This document shows, piece after piece, positions 30,432 through 38,397 of a stretch of DNA of 64,000 nucleotides. The notes beneath the pieces were generated by a model, which saw only the letters and a program-made list of their open reading frames with translations, had not been told where the DNA came from and did not search any database. The stretch is taken from assembly GCA_963695155.1 (NCBI GenBank), contig CAVOGD010000006.1, positions 1 through 64,000 of the forward strand, read 5' to 3'. A program made the translations under genes and the position numbers. The DNA is from SG8-30 sp963695155 (GTDB lineage Bacteria; Pseudomonadota; Gammaproteobacteria; Steroidobacterales; Steroidobacteraceae). How positions within the stretch are numbered: position 1 is the first letter of the stretch; each line of letters opens with the position of its first letter.

Positions 30432-30963
30432 CCTGCGGCGCGGCCGCCACGACGACCCGCGCCGGCCGCAGCAGGCGCCCGTTCAGCTCGTAGCCCTTCT
30501 GGATCACCACCAGCACGCTGTTCGGGGCCGCCTGGCCCGCCGGCTGCGTCGTCATGGCCTCGTGGCGCTCGGGGTCGAACTGCTGGCCGACGGGGTCGAT
30601 CTCACCGACCCCGGCGGCCTCGAGGGCCTTGAGCAGCAGCTTGAGGGTGGCGCGCTGGCCTTCCGCCAGGGTGGCCGCATCCGCCTCGCCGGCCGCCCCC
30701 AGGCCGAGCTCCAGGCTGTCCAGCGCGGGCAGCAGGCTGGCGGCCAGCCGCTCGACGCCGAACTGCCGCGCGCTCTCGACGTCCCGCGCGGCGCGCTTGC
30801 GGTAGTTGTCGAGTTCGGCCACGGCGCGCAGGTAGGCATTCCAGTGCTGGTCGGCCTTGTCCAGGGCGTCCTTGAGCGGCTGGTCGGCCGCCGGCGGGGC
30901 GCCGCCCTCGGGCGTGCCGGCCTGCTGCGTCTCGGTGACTTCCTGGACGGGCTTGTCTGCCAT
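30427..30963 (-). CDS. grpE: Nucleotide exchange factor GrpE
   Basis: Releases ADP from DnaK. 178 residues: a disordered acidic N-terminus, a long dimerising helix (ELDNYRKRAARDVESARQFG), then the C-terminal beta domain ending in QKGYELNGRLLRPARVVVA, the family hallmark. It lies between hrcA and dnaK on the same strand. Both of its ends overlap or adjoin heat-shock promoter elements. Confidence 0.96.
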   Translation of the reverse strand: MADKPVQEVTETQQAGTPEGGAPPAADQPLKDALDKADQHWNAYLRAVAELDNYRKRAARDVESARQFGVERLAASLLPALDSLELGLGAAGEADAATLAEGQRATLKLLLKALEAAGVGEIDPVGQQFDPERHEAMTTQPAGQAAPNSVLVVIQKGYELNGRLLRPARVVVAAAPQA

Positions 30964-31038
30964 GGCTTACCGGTCTTCTGCTCTGTGGCGGCCGCGCCAG
31001 CGCGCGGCCTGCGCGGCCAGCGGCCGCGATGTGCCCGA

Positions 31039-31066
31039 GGGTGGGGCCTAGCTGCGCGAATTCAAG
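31039..31066 (-). promoter_or_regulatory. Sigma-32-type heat-shock promoter of grpE
   Basis: Minus strand: CTTGAAT (31066-31060), 13 bases, then CCCCACCC (31046-31039). It differs from the RpoH -35 consensus at one base and shares the CCCCAC -10 core with the dnaK promoter. It overlaps the last codons and stop of hrcA, about 76 bases before the grpE ATG. Confidence 0.72.
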
Positions 31067-32117
31067 GCCGCGCCGAGCAATTTCGCCGTCAGGTCCACGA
31101 TCGGGATCACCCGCTCGTAGGCCATCCGCGTGGGCCCGATGACCCCCAGCACGCCGACCGACTCGCGGTCCCGCGCGTACGGCGCGGTCACCACCGTGCA
31201 GTCGTCCAGCATCGTGTAGCCGGACTCGTGCCCGATGAAGATCTGCACGCCCGCCGCGGTCACGCTCTGGTCCAGCAGGTGCAGGATGTCGCTCTTCTCG
31301 TTGAACGCCTCGAACAGCTTGCGCAGCCGTTCGACGTTGGACATCTCCGCGAACTGCATGAGGTTGGTCTCGCCGGCGATCACGACGTCCGCCTGGTCCT
31401 GCACCGCATCGCCCTCGAACACCTGCTCCGCCAGCGCGATGGCATCCAGCATCATGCGGTTCATCTGCTCGCGCGTCTCGCTGCAGCTGCGTGACCAGCT
31501 GCCGGCGCACGTGGCTGAACTCGCGGCCGGCGAAATGCTCGTTCAGGTAGCTGGCGGCGCGCCGCAACTGCTCCGCCGAGTAGTGGCGGTCCAGCTGCAG
31601 CACGCGGTTCTGCACCTCGCGGTCGTTGACCACGATGATGGCCAGCACGCGGTTCTCGGACAGCCCCACGAACTCGATGTGCGACATGCGAGGCACCGGA
31701 GGTGCGCGGCACCATCACGACGCCCGCCAGTCGCGTGAAGCTGGACAGCAGCTGCGAGGCGACCGCGACCAGCGCCTTCGGGTTGTCGGCCTGGCCCTCG
31801 AAGGCGCGCTGCAGGCCCTCGACCTCGTCGGCGGCCGGCGGCTGCACGCGCAGCAGCGTGTTGACGAAGAAGCGGTAGCCCTTGTCGGTCGGCATGCGGC
31901 CGGCCGAGGTGTGCGGGGCGACGACGAAGCCATGGTCCTCGAGGTCCGCCATCACGTTGCGGACGGTGGCGGAACTGAGGCTGAGGCCGGACTCCCGCGA
32001 CAGCACGCGCGAGCCGACCGGGTGGCCCTCGCGGATGTAGGTCTCGACCAGGGCCTTCAGCAGCAGCTGCGCACGCTCGCTCAGATGGTCGTCGCTCGCG
32101 TAGCCGGTGTTACCCAT
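31048..32117 (-). CDS. hrcA: Heat-inducible transcription repressor HrcA (two frameshifts)
   Basis: Repressor of chaperone genes that binds CIRCE operators. The N-terminal winged helix is clear (SERAQLLLKALVETYIREG, SGLSLSSATVRNVMADLE), followed by a GAF-like domain and the C-terminal stretch GVLGVIGPTRMAYERVIPIVD. Two single-base insertions, near 31689-31693 (after VPRTSGAS) and near 31478-31490 (before MNRMMLDAIA), put the protein in three frames. Corrected length is about 355 residues, normal. Start ATG at 32117 (MGNTGYASDD). Confidence 0.9.
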
Positions 32118-32141
32118 AAGCCCTTGTATGAAAAAGGTTTT

Positions 32142-32197
32142 GTTGCCGCGCGGCAACCGTGCCCGCCACGTTAGCAACCGCCTTCCGAGAGTGTCAA
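32142..32197 (-). promoter_or_regulatory. hrcA promoter with degenerate CIRCE operator
   Basis: TTAGCAACC (32171-32179), exactly nine bases, then GAGTGTCAA (32189-32197) matches the CIRCE consensus TTAGCACTC-N9-GAGTGCTAA at 14 of 18 positions with perfect spacing. On the minus strand a TTGACA -35 box (32197-32192) lies inside the right half, with a weak TAACGT -10 box 18 bases on. A separate 16-bp perfect palindrome, GTTGCCGCGCGGCAAC, is at 32142-32157 in the leader. Confidence 0.6.
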
Positions 32198-32338
32198 GCA
32201 CCGTCGTCGGCGGGACCCCGGCGGCCGGCCGGGCCCGCACCCGCAAGCGACTTCGCTGCGCCTTCGTCACAATACGGCGGCGCAGGCATCGGGCGCTGGC
32301 CGGCCGCTCGCAGCGCGTGTTAAAAGGTCCCGCAACCC

Positions 32339-33238
32339 ATGAGCAAACGATTCTCCCGCATCGGCCTGCTCGGACGCACCGAAGACGCCCGCGTCGGGCC
32401 GTCCATGTCGGCGTTCGCCGTGCACCTGCTGGGCCGGGGCCTCGAGGTGCTGGTGGACGAGCAGGCGGATCCGCAGAGCATGCCGGCCGGCGTGCAGGCG
32501 CTGCCCGTGGCCGAACTCGCGCGCCGCGCCGACCTGATCGTCACCGTGGGCGGCGACGGCACGATGCTGTATGCGGCGCAGCAGGTGATCGGCCGTCCCG
32601 TGCCGCTGCTCGGCATCAACCGCGGGCGGCTCGGCTTCCTGGCCGACGTCTCGGGCTCCGAGATGACCGGGATCTTCGACGCCGTGCTGGCCGGCGAGTT
32701 CGACCAGGACGTGCGCACGCTGCTGTCCGCGCGACTCGAGCGTCCCGGCCGGGACACGCTGTCCTGCCTGGCGCTCAATGACGTCGTCATCCAGAAGTAC
32801 GAGACCGGGCGCATGATCGACCTGGAGACCTGGATCGGCGGCGCGTTCGTCAACAACCACAGCGGCGACGGGCTGGTCATCGCGACCTCGACCGGCTCGA
32901 CGGCGTATGCGCTGTCCTGCGGCGGCCCGATCATCCACCCGCAGCTCGATGCCCTGGTGCTGGCGCCGATTTCGCCGCACACGCTCAGCAACCGCCCGAT
33001 CGTCGTCGGCTGCGACAGCGAGATCGAGGTGCGCCTCGCCCGTGAGGTCGCCGGTCCCGGGCAGGTCACCTACGACGGCGTCGTCCTGGGCGACCTGGCG
33101 ATGGGCGACCGCCTGGTCGTGCGCGCCGGGCCCGGCACCGTCACCCTGCTGCATCCCCGCGGCTACGACTTCTTCCGCATCCTGCGCTCCAAGCTGCACT
33201 GGGGCCGCAGCGCGCTCAACGAAGACCGCGAGGCCTGA
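32339..33238 (+). CDS. nadK: NAD kinase
   Basis: Phosphorylates NAD to NADP. 299 residues. The diagnostic GGDGTML motif is at 71-77, followed by GRLGFLAD, the NDVVIQK motif and STGSTAYALS of the nucleotide site. Divergent from hrcA and directly followed by recN after four bases, the same order as in many gammaproteobacteria. Start ATG gives the expected N-terminus (FSRIGLLGR). Confidence 0.96.
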   Translation: MSKRFSRIGLLGRTEDARVGPSMSAFAVHLLGRGLEVLVDEQADPQSMPAGVQALPVAELARRADLIVTVGGDGTMLYAAQQVIGRPVPLLGINRGRLGFLADVSGSEMTGIFDAVLAGEFDQDVRTLLSARLERPGRDTLSCLALNDVVIQKYETGRMIDLETWIGGAFVNNHSGDGLVIATSTGSTAYALSCGGPIIHPQLDALVLAPISPHTLSNRPIVVGCDSEIEVRLAREVAGPGQVTYDGVVLGDLAMGDRLVVRAGPGTVTLLHPRGYDFFRILRSKLHWGRSALNEDREA

Positions 33239-33242
33239 GCAC

Positions 33243-34928
33243 TTGCTGACCCACCTGCAGGTCAGCGACTTCGCGATCATCGAGGCCGTCGAGGTCGAGC
33301 TGGCGGGCGGCCTGACCGCGCTGACCGGCGAGACGGGCGCCGGCAAGTCGATCCTGGTCGATGCGGTCATGCTCGCCATCGGCGGCCGCGCGACCTCGGA
33401 CATGGTGCGGCACGGCGCCGAGCGCGCCGAGATCACCGCCACCTTCGACGTCAGCGACAACCCGCAGGCGCTGGCGTGGCTGACCGAGCAGTCGCTCGAG
33501 CACGACGGCGAGCTCGTGCTGCGTCGCGTGCTGGGGGCCGACGGGCGGTCGCGCGCGTACGTCAACGGCCAGACCCTCACGGCGCAGGTCGTGCGCGAAC
33601 TGGGGGAGCTGCTCATCGACATCCACGGCCAGCAGGAATTCCTGTCGCTGGTGCGCCGCGACGCGCAGCGGCGGCTGCTCGACGAGCATGGCAACCATGC
33701 GGCGCTGCTCGAGCCGGTCGCCGGGCTGGCGGGCGGCTGGCGGCAGCTGGCGCGCGAGCACGCGGAGCTGCTGGCCGCCGCCGCGGAGCGCGGCTCGCGG
33801 CTGGAACTGCTGCGCTACCAGGTCGGCGAACTCGAGGCGCTGGCGCTGGGCGACGGCGAGGCCGACGCGCTGGCCGAGGAGCAGTCGCGGTTGTCGAACC
33901 GCGGCCGGCTCGCGGAGGCCGCCGCCGGCGCGCTGACGCTGGCCTACGACGCGGACGGCGCCGATGCGCACGCGACGGCCAGTCGCGCCGCGTCCCAGCT
34001 GCGTGCGGCGGCCGAGCTCGATGCGCGGCTGGGCGAGCCGCTGCGGCTGCTGCAAGAGGCCGCCATCCTGCTCAAGGAGGCCGCGACCGACCTGTCCGGC
34101 TACCTGGAGTCCCTCGACGTGGACCCGGCGCGGCAGGACTGGGTCGAGCGGCGGGTGGCCGCGATCGAGGAACTCGCGCGCAAGCACCGGGTCGCGGCGG
34201 CCGGGCTGCCGGCACAGCTGGAAGCGCTGCGCGAGGAACTGCGGCTGCTCGAGCATTCGGAGGTTGCGCTGGCCGGCCTCGAGCGGCGCCTGGCCGAGAC
34301 CCGCAACCGCTACGACGGCGCTGCGGCGGCCCTCAGCGAAGCCCGGGTCGCGGCCGCGAAGCGCTTGTCCGGCGCGGTCTCGACCCTGATGGCGCTGCTC
34401 GGCATGCCGGGCGGCCGCTTCAAGATCAGCGTCGAGGCGGACACCGCCGCCGAGCCGGCGCCCGCCGGCGCGGACCGCGTCGAGTTCCTGGTCAGCGCCA
34501 ACCCCGGCCAGCCGGTGCGGCCCATCGCCAAGGTCGCGTCGGGCGGCGAGCTGTCGCGCATCAGCCTGGCGGTGCAGGTGGCCGCCGCCCACGGCCTCGC
34601 GCGCACCTGCATGATCTTCGACGAGGTGGATGCCGGCGTGGGCGGCGCCGTGGCGGAGATGGTCGGGCGCCAGCTCGGCGAGCTCGGCAGTCGCGGCCAG
34701 GTGCTGTGCGTGACGCACCTGGCGCAGGTCGCGAGCCAGGCGCACCACCAGGTGCGCGTCGCCAAGATCACCGACGGCAAGCGCAGCCGCATGACCGTCA
34801 CCGAGCTCGGGCAGGGCGAGCGGGTCGAGGAACTGGCGCGCATGCTGGGCGGCGTGGAGATCACGCGCAAGGCGCGCGACCACGCGCGCGAGATGCTGAA
34901 GGGCGCGGCGGGCGAACGCGCCGGCTGA
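33243..34928 (+). CDS. recN: DNA repair protein RecN
   Basis: SMC-like ATPase acting in double-strand break repair. 561 residues with Walker A GETGAGKS near 32-39, a central coiled-coil region (about 150-370), the signature ASGGELSRISLA and Walker B MIFDEVDAGVGG. I chose the TTG at 33243 (reads MLTHLQVSDFAIIE), since RecN proteins begin this way and no ATG or GTG is available. It lies four bases after the nadK stop. No clear LexA box was seen in front of nadK or recN. Confidence 0.94.
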   Translation: MLTHLQVSDFAIIEAVEVELAGGLTALTGETGAGKSILVDAVMLAIGGRATSDMVRHGAERAEITATFDVSDNPQALAWLTEQSLEHDGELVLRRVLGADGRSRAYVNGQTLTAQVVRELGELLIDIHGQQEFLSLVRRDAQRRLLDEHGNHAALLEPVAGLAGGWRQLAREHAELLAAAAERGSRLELLRYQVGELEALALGDGEADALAEEQSRLSNRGRLAEAAAGALTLAYDADGADAHATASRAASQLRAAAELDARLGEPLRLLQEAAILLKEAATDLSGYLESLDVDPARQDWVERRVAAIEELARKHRVAAAGLPAQLEALREELRLLEHSEVALAGLERRLAETRNRYDGAAAALSEARVAAAKRLSGAVSTLMALLGMPGGRFKISVEADTAAEPAPAGADRVEFLVSANPGQPVRPIAKVASGGELSRISLAVQVAAAHGLARTCMIFDEVDAGVGGAVAEMVGRQLGELGSRGQVLCVTHLAQVASQAHHQVRVAKITDGKRSRMTVTELGQGERVEELARMLGGVEITRKARDHAREMLKGAAGERAG

Positions 34929-35372
34929 TCAGTCCGCGCCGCTCTTGCCGCGTGCGCGGTGCGGGCAGTTCTTGCGCTGGCAATGCCCGTACAGGATCAG
35001 GTTGTGCTCGGCGATCTTGAAGCCCAGCCGGCTGGCAACGTCCAGCTGGCGCTGCTCGATGCCGCAATCCATGAACTCCTCGACCTTGCCGCAATCCATG
35101 CAGACGATGTGATCGTGGTGCTCGCCCTGGTTGAGCTCGAAGACCGACGTGCTGCCCTCGAAATGATGCCGCTTGACCAGCGCCGCCTGCTCGAACTGCG
35201 TGAGCACGCGATAGACCGTCGCCAGGCCGATGTCGTCGCCCTGCTCGATCAGCGCCTTGTAGATGTCCTCCGCGGACAGGTGGCGGCCGCCCCCGCCCGC
35301 CAGCACCTCGAGCACCCGCACCCGCGGTACGGTGACTTTCAGCCCGACTTCCCGAATGTCCTCGCTTTCCAC
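34929..35372 (-). CDS. fur: Ferric uptake regulator Fur
   Basis: Iron-responsive repressor. 147 residues: an N-terminal winged helix (TVPRVRVLEVLA, DIGLATVYRVLTQFE), then the metal-binding dimer domain with HHDHIVCMDCGKVEEF (a CxxC zinc site) and a second cysteine pair in CQRKNCPHR. The stop codon abuts the recN stop with no base between them. It faces bamE, the usual gammaproteobacterial neighbour. Confidence 0.96.
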   Translation of the reverse strand: MESEDIREVGLKVTVPRVRVLEVLAGGGGRHLSAEDIYKALIEQGDDIGLATVYRVLTQFEQAALVKRHHFEGSTSVFELNQGEHHDHIVCMDCGKVEEFMDCGIEQRQLDVASRLGFKIAEHNLILYGHCQRKNCPHRARGKSGAD

Positions 35373-35408
35373 TTACGCGCCCCGCTCTGCTCCGGCCCCG
35401 GCATCGGC

Positions 35409-35428
35409 TATGATGGCGCGCCATTATT
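35409..35428. promoter_or_regulatory. Face-to-face fur/bamE promoter on one palindrome
   Basis: The 20-bp TATGATGGCGCGCCATTATT is a near-perfect palindrome. Its left end (TATGAT) is a good -10 box for bamE on the plus strand, and its right end read on the minus strand (AATAAT) is a -10 box for fur. Only GGCGCGCC separates them, so the two predicted start sites overlap and the two polymerases could not bind together. Confidence 0.55.
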
Positions 35429-35446
35429 GCCCAGGATGCCCGCCCC

Positions 35447-35800
35447 ATGCGAACCGCCCATCAGGCAGCCGTGTGCTTGACCCTCGCGCTGGCCGCGGCG
35501 TGGCTGCTGCCGGGTTGCGTCTACCGGGCGGACACGCAGCAGGGCAACCTGCTCGACGACGCCCAGGTCCAGCAGGTCGAGGTCGGCATGACCCGCAGCC
35601 AGGTCCGGTTCCTGCTGGGAACGCCGATGGTGTCCGACCCGTTCAACAGGGACCGCTGGGACTACAAGTTCTACTATCGCTCCGGCCGCAGCGGCAAGGT
35701 CGAGACGTCGCACGTGGTCGTGTATTTCGATGGCGATCTCGTCACCCGCATCGACCGGCCGCCGCCGGCCAGCCAGCAGGAGTCAGCCCCGACCGGCTGA
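35447..35800 (+). CDS. bamE: Outer membrane protein assembly factor BamE (lipoprotein)
   Basis: Small lipoprotein of the BAM complex, also called SmpA/OmlA. 117 residues: signal peptide with lipobox LLPGC (Cys 24), then the SmpA/OmlA fold with QQVEVGMTRSQVRFLLGTPM and WDYKFYY. The C-terminal tail is Pro/Gln-rich. Its end overlaps the convergent rnfH gene by 18 bases. Confidence 0.95.
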   Translation: MRTAHQAAVCLTLALAAAWLLPGCVYRADTQQGNLLDDAQVQQVEVGMTRSQVRFLLGTPMVSDPFNRDRWDYKFYYRSGRSGKVETSHVVVYFDGDLVTRIDRPPPASQQESAPTG

Positions 35801-36103
35801 CTTGCGGCCCATCGTGCGGCCCGCACGCGCCAGCTGACGACGCCGCGCACGCGGGTCGTCCAGCAGCGGCCGCAGGATCTCGACGCGGTCCCCCGGCTCG
35901 AGTTCCCGCCCGCCTTCGACCACGCGGCCGAAGATCGCCAGGCCGAGTTCGCCGCGTTGCAGGTCCCCACGGGCGTCCAGCAGCCTGGACAAGTCCACCG
36001 CGCCGTCCACGGTCGTGCCGCGCTCGACCCGCAGGGCCACCACGGCCTGCCGCTGCGGCTCCGCCAGCACGACGGTCACCTCGAACGTGTCAGGCCTGGC
36101 CAT
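35783..36103 (-). CDS. rnfH: RnfH family ubiquitin-like protein
   Basis: A 106-residue beta-grasp protein of the RnfH/UPF0125 (RatB) family, of unknown biochemical role. Similarity covers FEVTVVLAEPQRQAV at the start and GDRVEILRPLLDDPRARRRQLA near the end. The ATG at 36103 overlaps the ratA end by 14 bases, reproducing the common ratA-ratB pair beside smpB. Confidence 0.9.
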   Translation of the reverse strand: MARPDTFEVTVVLAEPQRQAVVALRVERGTTVDGAVDLSRLLDARGDLQRGELGLAIFGRVVEGGRELEPGDRVEILRPLLDDPRARRRQLARAGRTMGRKSAGRG

Positions 36104-36527
36104 AGACCTGCCGCGCGCGTTGCCCGAACGCGTCCACCAGCTGGTTGCAGACGCTCTCGAAGACGGGGCCGAGCAGCAGGCCGGCCAGCGAACTGGCCGT
36201 CTCGAAGCGCATGTCCAGCCCGACGCGGCTGCCGGCCGCACCGATCGCCCGGAACTCCCAGCGGCCCTCGAGCAGGCGGAACGGGCCCTCCAGCAGCCGC
36301 ATTTCCAGGAAGTCGCCCGGGACCAGCCGGTTGCGCGTCGTGAACTGCGCGCTGGCGCCGGCCCGCCTGAGCGCGAGGCGCGCGGTGACCAGCTCGCCGT
36401 CCCGCGCCAGCACCTGCGCGCCGGTGCACCACGGCAGGAACGCCGGATAGCGTTCCACGTCGGCGACCAGGTCGAACATCTGCGTCGCGCTGTAGGGCAC
36501 CAGCGCGCTGCGCCTCACTTGCCGCAT
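36090..36527 (-). CDS. ratA: RatA / START-domain ubiquinone-binding family protein
   Basis: A 145-residue START-like (SRPBCC) protein, the Coq10/RatA family. In E. coli RatA is described as a toxin blocking 70S association, while eukaryotic Coq10 binds ubiquinone; which role applies here cannot be told. The start MRQVRRSALVPYSATQMFDLVADVERYPAFLPWC carries the family signature. I chose the ATG at 36527 since the open frame upstream runs over the smpB promoter. Confidence 0.9.
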   Translation of the reverse strand: MRQVRRSALVPYSATQMFDLVADVERYPAFLPWCTGAQVLARDGELVTARLALRRAGASAQFTTRNRLVPGDFLEMRLLEGPFRLLEGRWEFRAIGAAGSRVGLDMRFETASSLAGLLLGPVFESVCNQLVDAFGQRARQVYGQA

Positions 36528-36591
36528 CCCGCACTCCTTGGGCCGTGGATTGTGTGCGACAGCGGGCCACCCCCACAACCGCCGCTGCCGA

Positions 36592-36597
36592 TACAAT
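36592..36597 (+). promoter_or_regulatory. smpB -10 box
   Basis: TACAAT followed by GGCGCGCGG, 25 bases before the smpB ATG. The -35 region near 36569-36574 does not match consensus. The GC-rich discriminator resembles those of the nuo, nqr and bamE promoters in this window. Confidence 0.45.
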
Positions 36598-36622
36598 GGC
36601 GCGCGGACCAGGACGAGCACGC

Positions 36623-37093
36623 ATGGCCCAGGCCAAGGAACCCTCCACGACGATCGCGCTCAACAAGAAGGCGCGGTACGACTATTTCATCGACGAACGC
36701 TACGAGGCCGGCGTCGCGCTCGAGGGCTGGGAGGTCAAGGCGCTGCGTGCCGGCCGGTTGCAGCTCAAGGAAGGCTACGTATTCGTGAAGAAGGGCGAGG
36801 CCTGGCTGTTCGGCGCGCACATAGCGCCGCTCAGCACGACCTCGACGCACTTCGTCGCCGACCCGGTCCGCACGCGCCGGCTGTTGCTGCACCGGCGGCA
36901 GATCGACCACCTGATCGGCGCGGTCGACCGCAAGGGCTACACGCTCGTGCCGCTGGCCATGTACTGGAAGAAGGGCCGCGCCAAGCTCGAGATCGGCCTC
37001 GCGCGCGGCAAGAAGCAGCACGACAAGCGCACCGACCAGCGCGACAAGGACTGGCAGCGCGAGAAGGGCCGCCTCATGAAGCACCGCGTCTGA
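36623..37093 (+). CDS. smpB: SsrA-binding protein SmpB
   Basis: Partner of tmRNA in trans-translation. 156 residues with an OB-fold core (KARYDYFIDERYEAGVALEGWEVKALRAG) and the basic C-terminal tail KRTDQRDKDWQREKGRLMK that follows the mRNA channel in the ribosome. I chose the ATG at 36623, which gives the normal length. The tmRNA gene lies 4 kb downstream on the same strand. Confidence 0.97.
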   Translation: MAQAKEPSTTIALNKKARYDYFIDERYEAGVALEGWEVKALRAGRLQLKEGYVFVKKGEAWLFGAHIAPLSTTSTHFVADPVRTRRLLLHRRQIDHLIGAVDRKGYTLVPLAMYWKKGRAKLEIGLARGKKQHDKRTDQRDKDWQREKGRLMKHRV

Positions 37094-37123
37094 GCGGCAG
37101 CCGGGCCCGGCCGCGTGCCACCG

Positions 37124-37573
37124 TCACTTGACCGCGCTGCCGGCCAGCTTGCGGTCGAAGGACAGACTGCCGCCACCTGCGATCAGCAGCGCGACGCAGG
37201 CCCCCAGGATGGCCAGCGGCAGCTCGAAGCCGCCGTTGCTGGCGAACAAGCCGTTCGACCAGTGCACGGCGAAGATCGCCACCAGCATCGTGAACGAAAG
37301 CCCGGCCGCGGCCGGGCGCACGAGCAGCCCGATCAGCAGGGCGATGCCGCCGAAGAATTCCGTAGCGCCGGCCAGCACAGCCATCAGGTAGCCGGGCGTG
37401 AGGCCCACCGAGGCCATGAACTGCGCGGTTCCTTCCAGCCCGTAGCCACCGAACCAGCCGAACAGTTTCTGGGCGCCATGCGCGATGAAGATGATGCCGG
37501 CCGGGATGCGCAATGCCAGCATGGCGGGGCCGGCATCGCTGGCAAGCATGCGCTGCACGAAAGTCGAGTTCAT
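37124..37573 (-). CDS. DoxX family membrane protein
   Basis: A 149-residue protein with four membrane helices of the DoxX/DoxD-like family (LRIPAGIIFIAHGAQKLFGWFGG, then TPGYLMAVLAGATEFFGGIALLIGL). Members are linked to redox homeostasis, but the reaction is unknown. It lies 33 bases after the pirin stop on the same strand, so both are probably expressed from the regulated promoter near 38310-38400. Confidence 0.88.
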   Translation of the reverse strand: MNSTFVQRMLASDAGPAMLALRIPAGIIFIAHGAQKLFGWFGGYGLEGTAQFMASVGLTPGYLMAVLAGATEFFGGIALLIGLLVRPAAAGLSFTMLVAIFAVHWSNGLFASNGGFELPLAILGACVALLIAGGGSLSFDRKLAGSAVK

Positions 37574-37606
37574 GGGTTGTCTCCGGTTGTGTGCGTGTCG
37601 TGAGGG

Positions 37607-38305
37607 TCAGGGCAGGTCGAAAACCAGCACCTCGGCCGAGCGGCCGCCGGCAATGCTCAGGTTGCGCTCGTCCGTGATGAGCGCGGCGTCACCCGCGACC
37701 AGCGGCGTTCCATTCACCGCGATCGTGCCACGCGCCACGTGCACGTAGGCGCGGCGCCCGGCGTCGAGTGGCAGGGCGGCCCGCTCGGCGCCGTCGAACA
37801 GCCCGGCATAGACGCGCGCATCCTGCTGGATCGTGACCGCGCCGTCCGCGCCTTCGGCGGCCGCGATCAACCGCAGGCGGCCGCGCTTGTCCGCCTCCTC
37901 GAAGCGCTTCTGCTCGTAGCTCGGCGCGACGCCGGTGACGTCCGGCAGGATCCAGACCTGCAGCAGGTGCACGGTCTGGTTCCTGGAGGGATTGAATTCC
38001 GAGTGCTGCACGCCGCTGCCGGCACTCATGCGCTGCACGTCGCCGTGGCCCATGACCGAGCCGTTGCCCATGCTGTCCTTGTGCTCGAGCTGCCCGTCCA
38101 GGACGTAGGTGATGATCTCCATGTCGCGGTGCCCGTGCGTGCCGAATCCCTGCCCGGGGGCGATGCGATCCTCGTTGATGACGCGCAAGGGACCGAAGTT
38201 CATGTGCGCCGGGTCCTGGTAGTCGGCGAACGAGAAGCTGTGCCAGCTGTCCAGCCAGCCCCGGTTGGCGTGGCCGCGTTCCTCGGCGTGTCGAATGGTG
38301 AGCAT
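37607..38305 (-). CDS. Pirin family protein (quercetin 2,3-dioxygenase-like)
   Basis: A 232-residue bicupin protein of the pirin/YhhW family. The N-terminal cupin has the metal motif FGTHGHRDMEIITYVLDGQLEHKDS and the paired QRMSAGSGVQHSEFN. E. coli YhhW opens the flavonol quercetin in vitro; the natural substrate is unclear. Start ATG at 38305 (MLTIRHAEERG). Divergent from a LysR-type regulator, which probably controls it. Confidence 0.9.
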   Translation of the reverse strand: MLTIRHAEERGHANRGWLDSWHSFSFADYQDPAHMNFGPLRVINEDRIAPGQGFGTHGHRDMEIITYVLDGQLEHKDSMGNGSVMGHGDVQRMSAGSGVQHSEFNPSRNQTVHLLQVWILPDVTGVAPSYEQKRFEEADKRGRLRLIAAAEGADGAVTIQQDARVYAGLFDGAERAALPLDAGRRAYVHVARGTIAVNGTPLVAGDAALITDERNLSIAGGRSAEVLVFDLP

Positions 38306-38352
38306 GGGTCGTCTCCGGTGTGTCCTTGGCAAATCGCAGAATCAGCCTAGTC

Positions 38353-38397
38353 TTATCTATTATTGAGATAAACCGTATTAATGGGACTTTATCTATC
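38353..38397. promoter_or_regulatory. Probable LysR operator between pirin and lysR genes
   Basis: TTATCT-N7-AGATAA at 38353-38371 is a dyad of the T-N11-A type used by LysR regulators, and its left half TTATCTAT recurs at 38389-38396, 36 bases on. The region is strikingly AT-rich within a GC-rich window and holds the divergent promoters, consistent with an activator site plus a secondary half-site. Confidence 0.6.
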
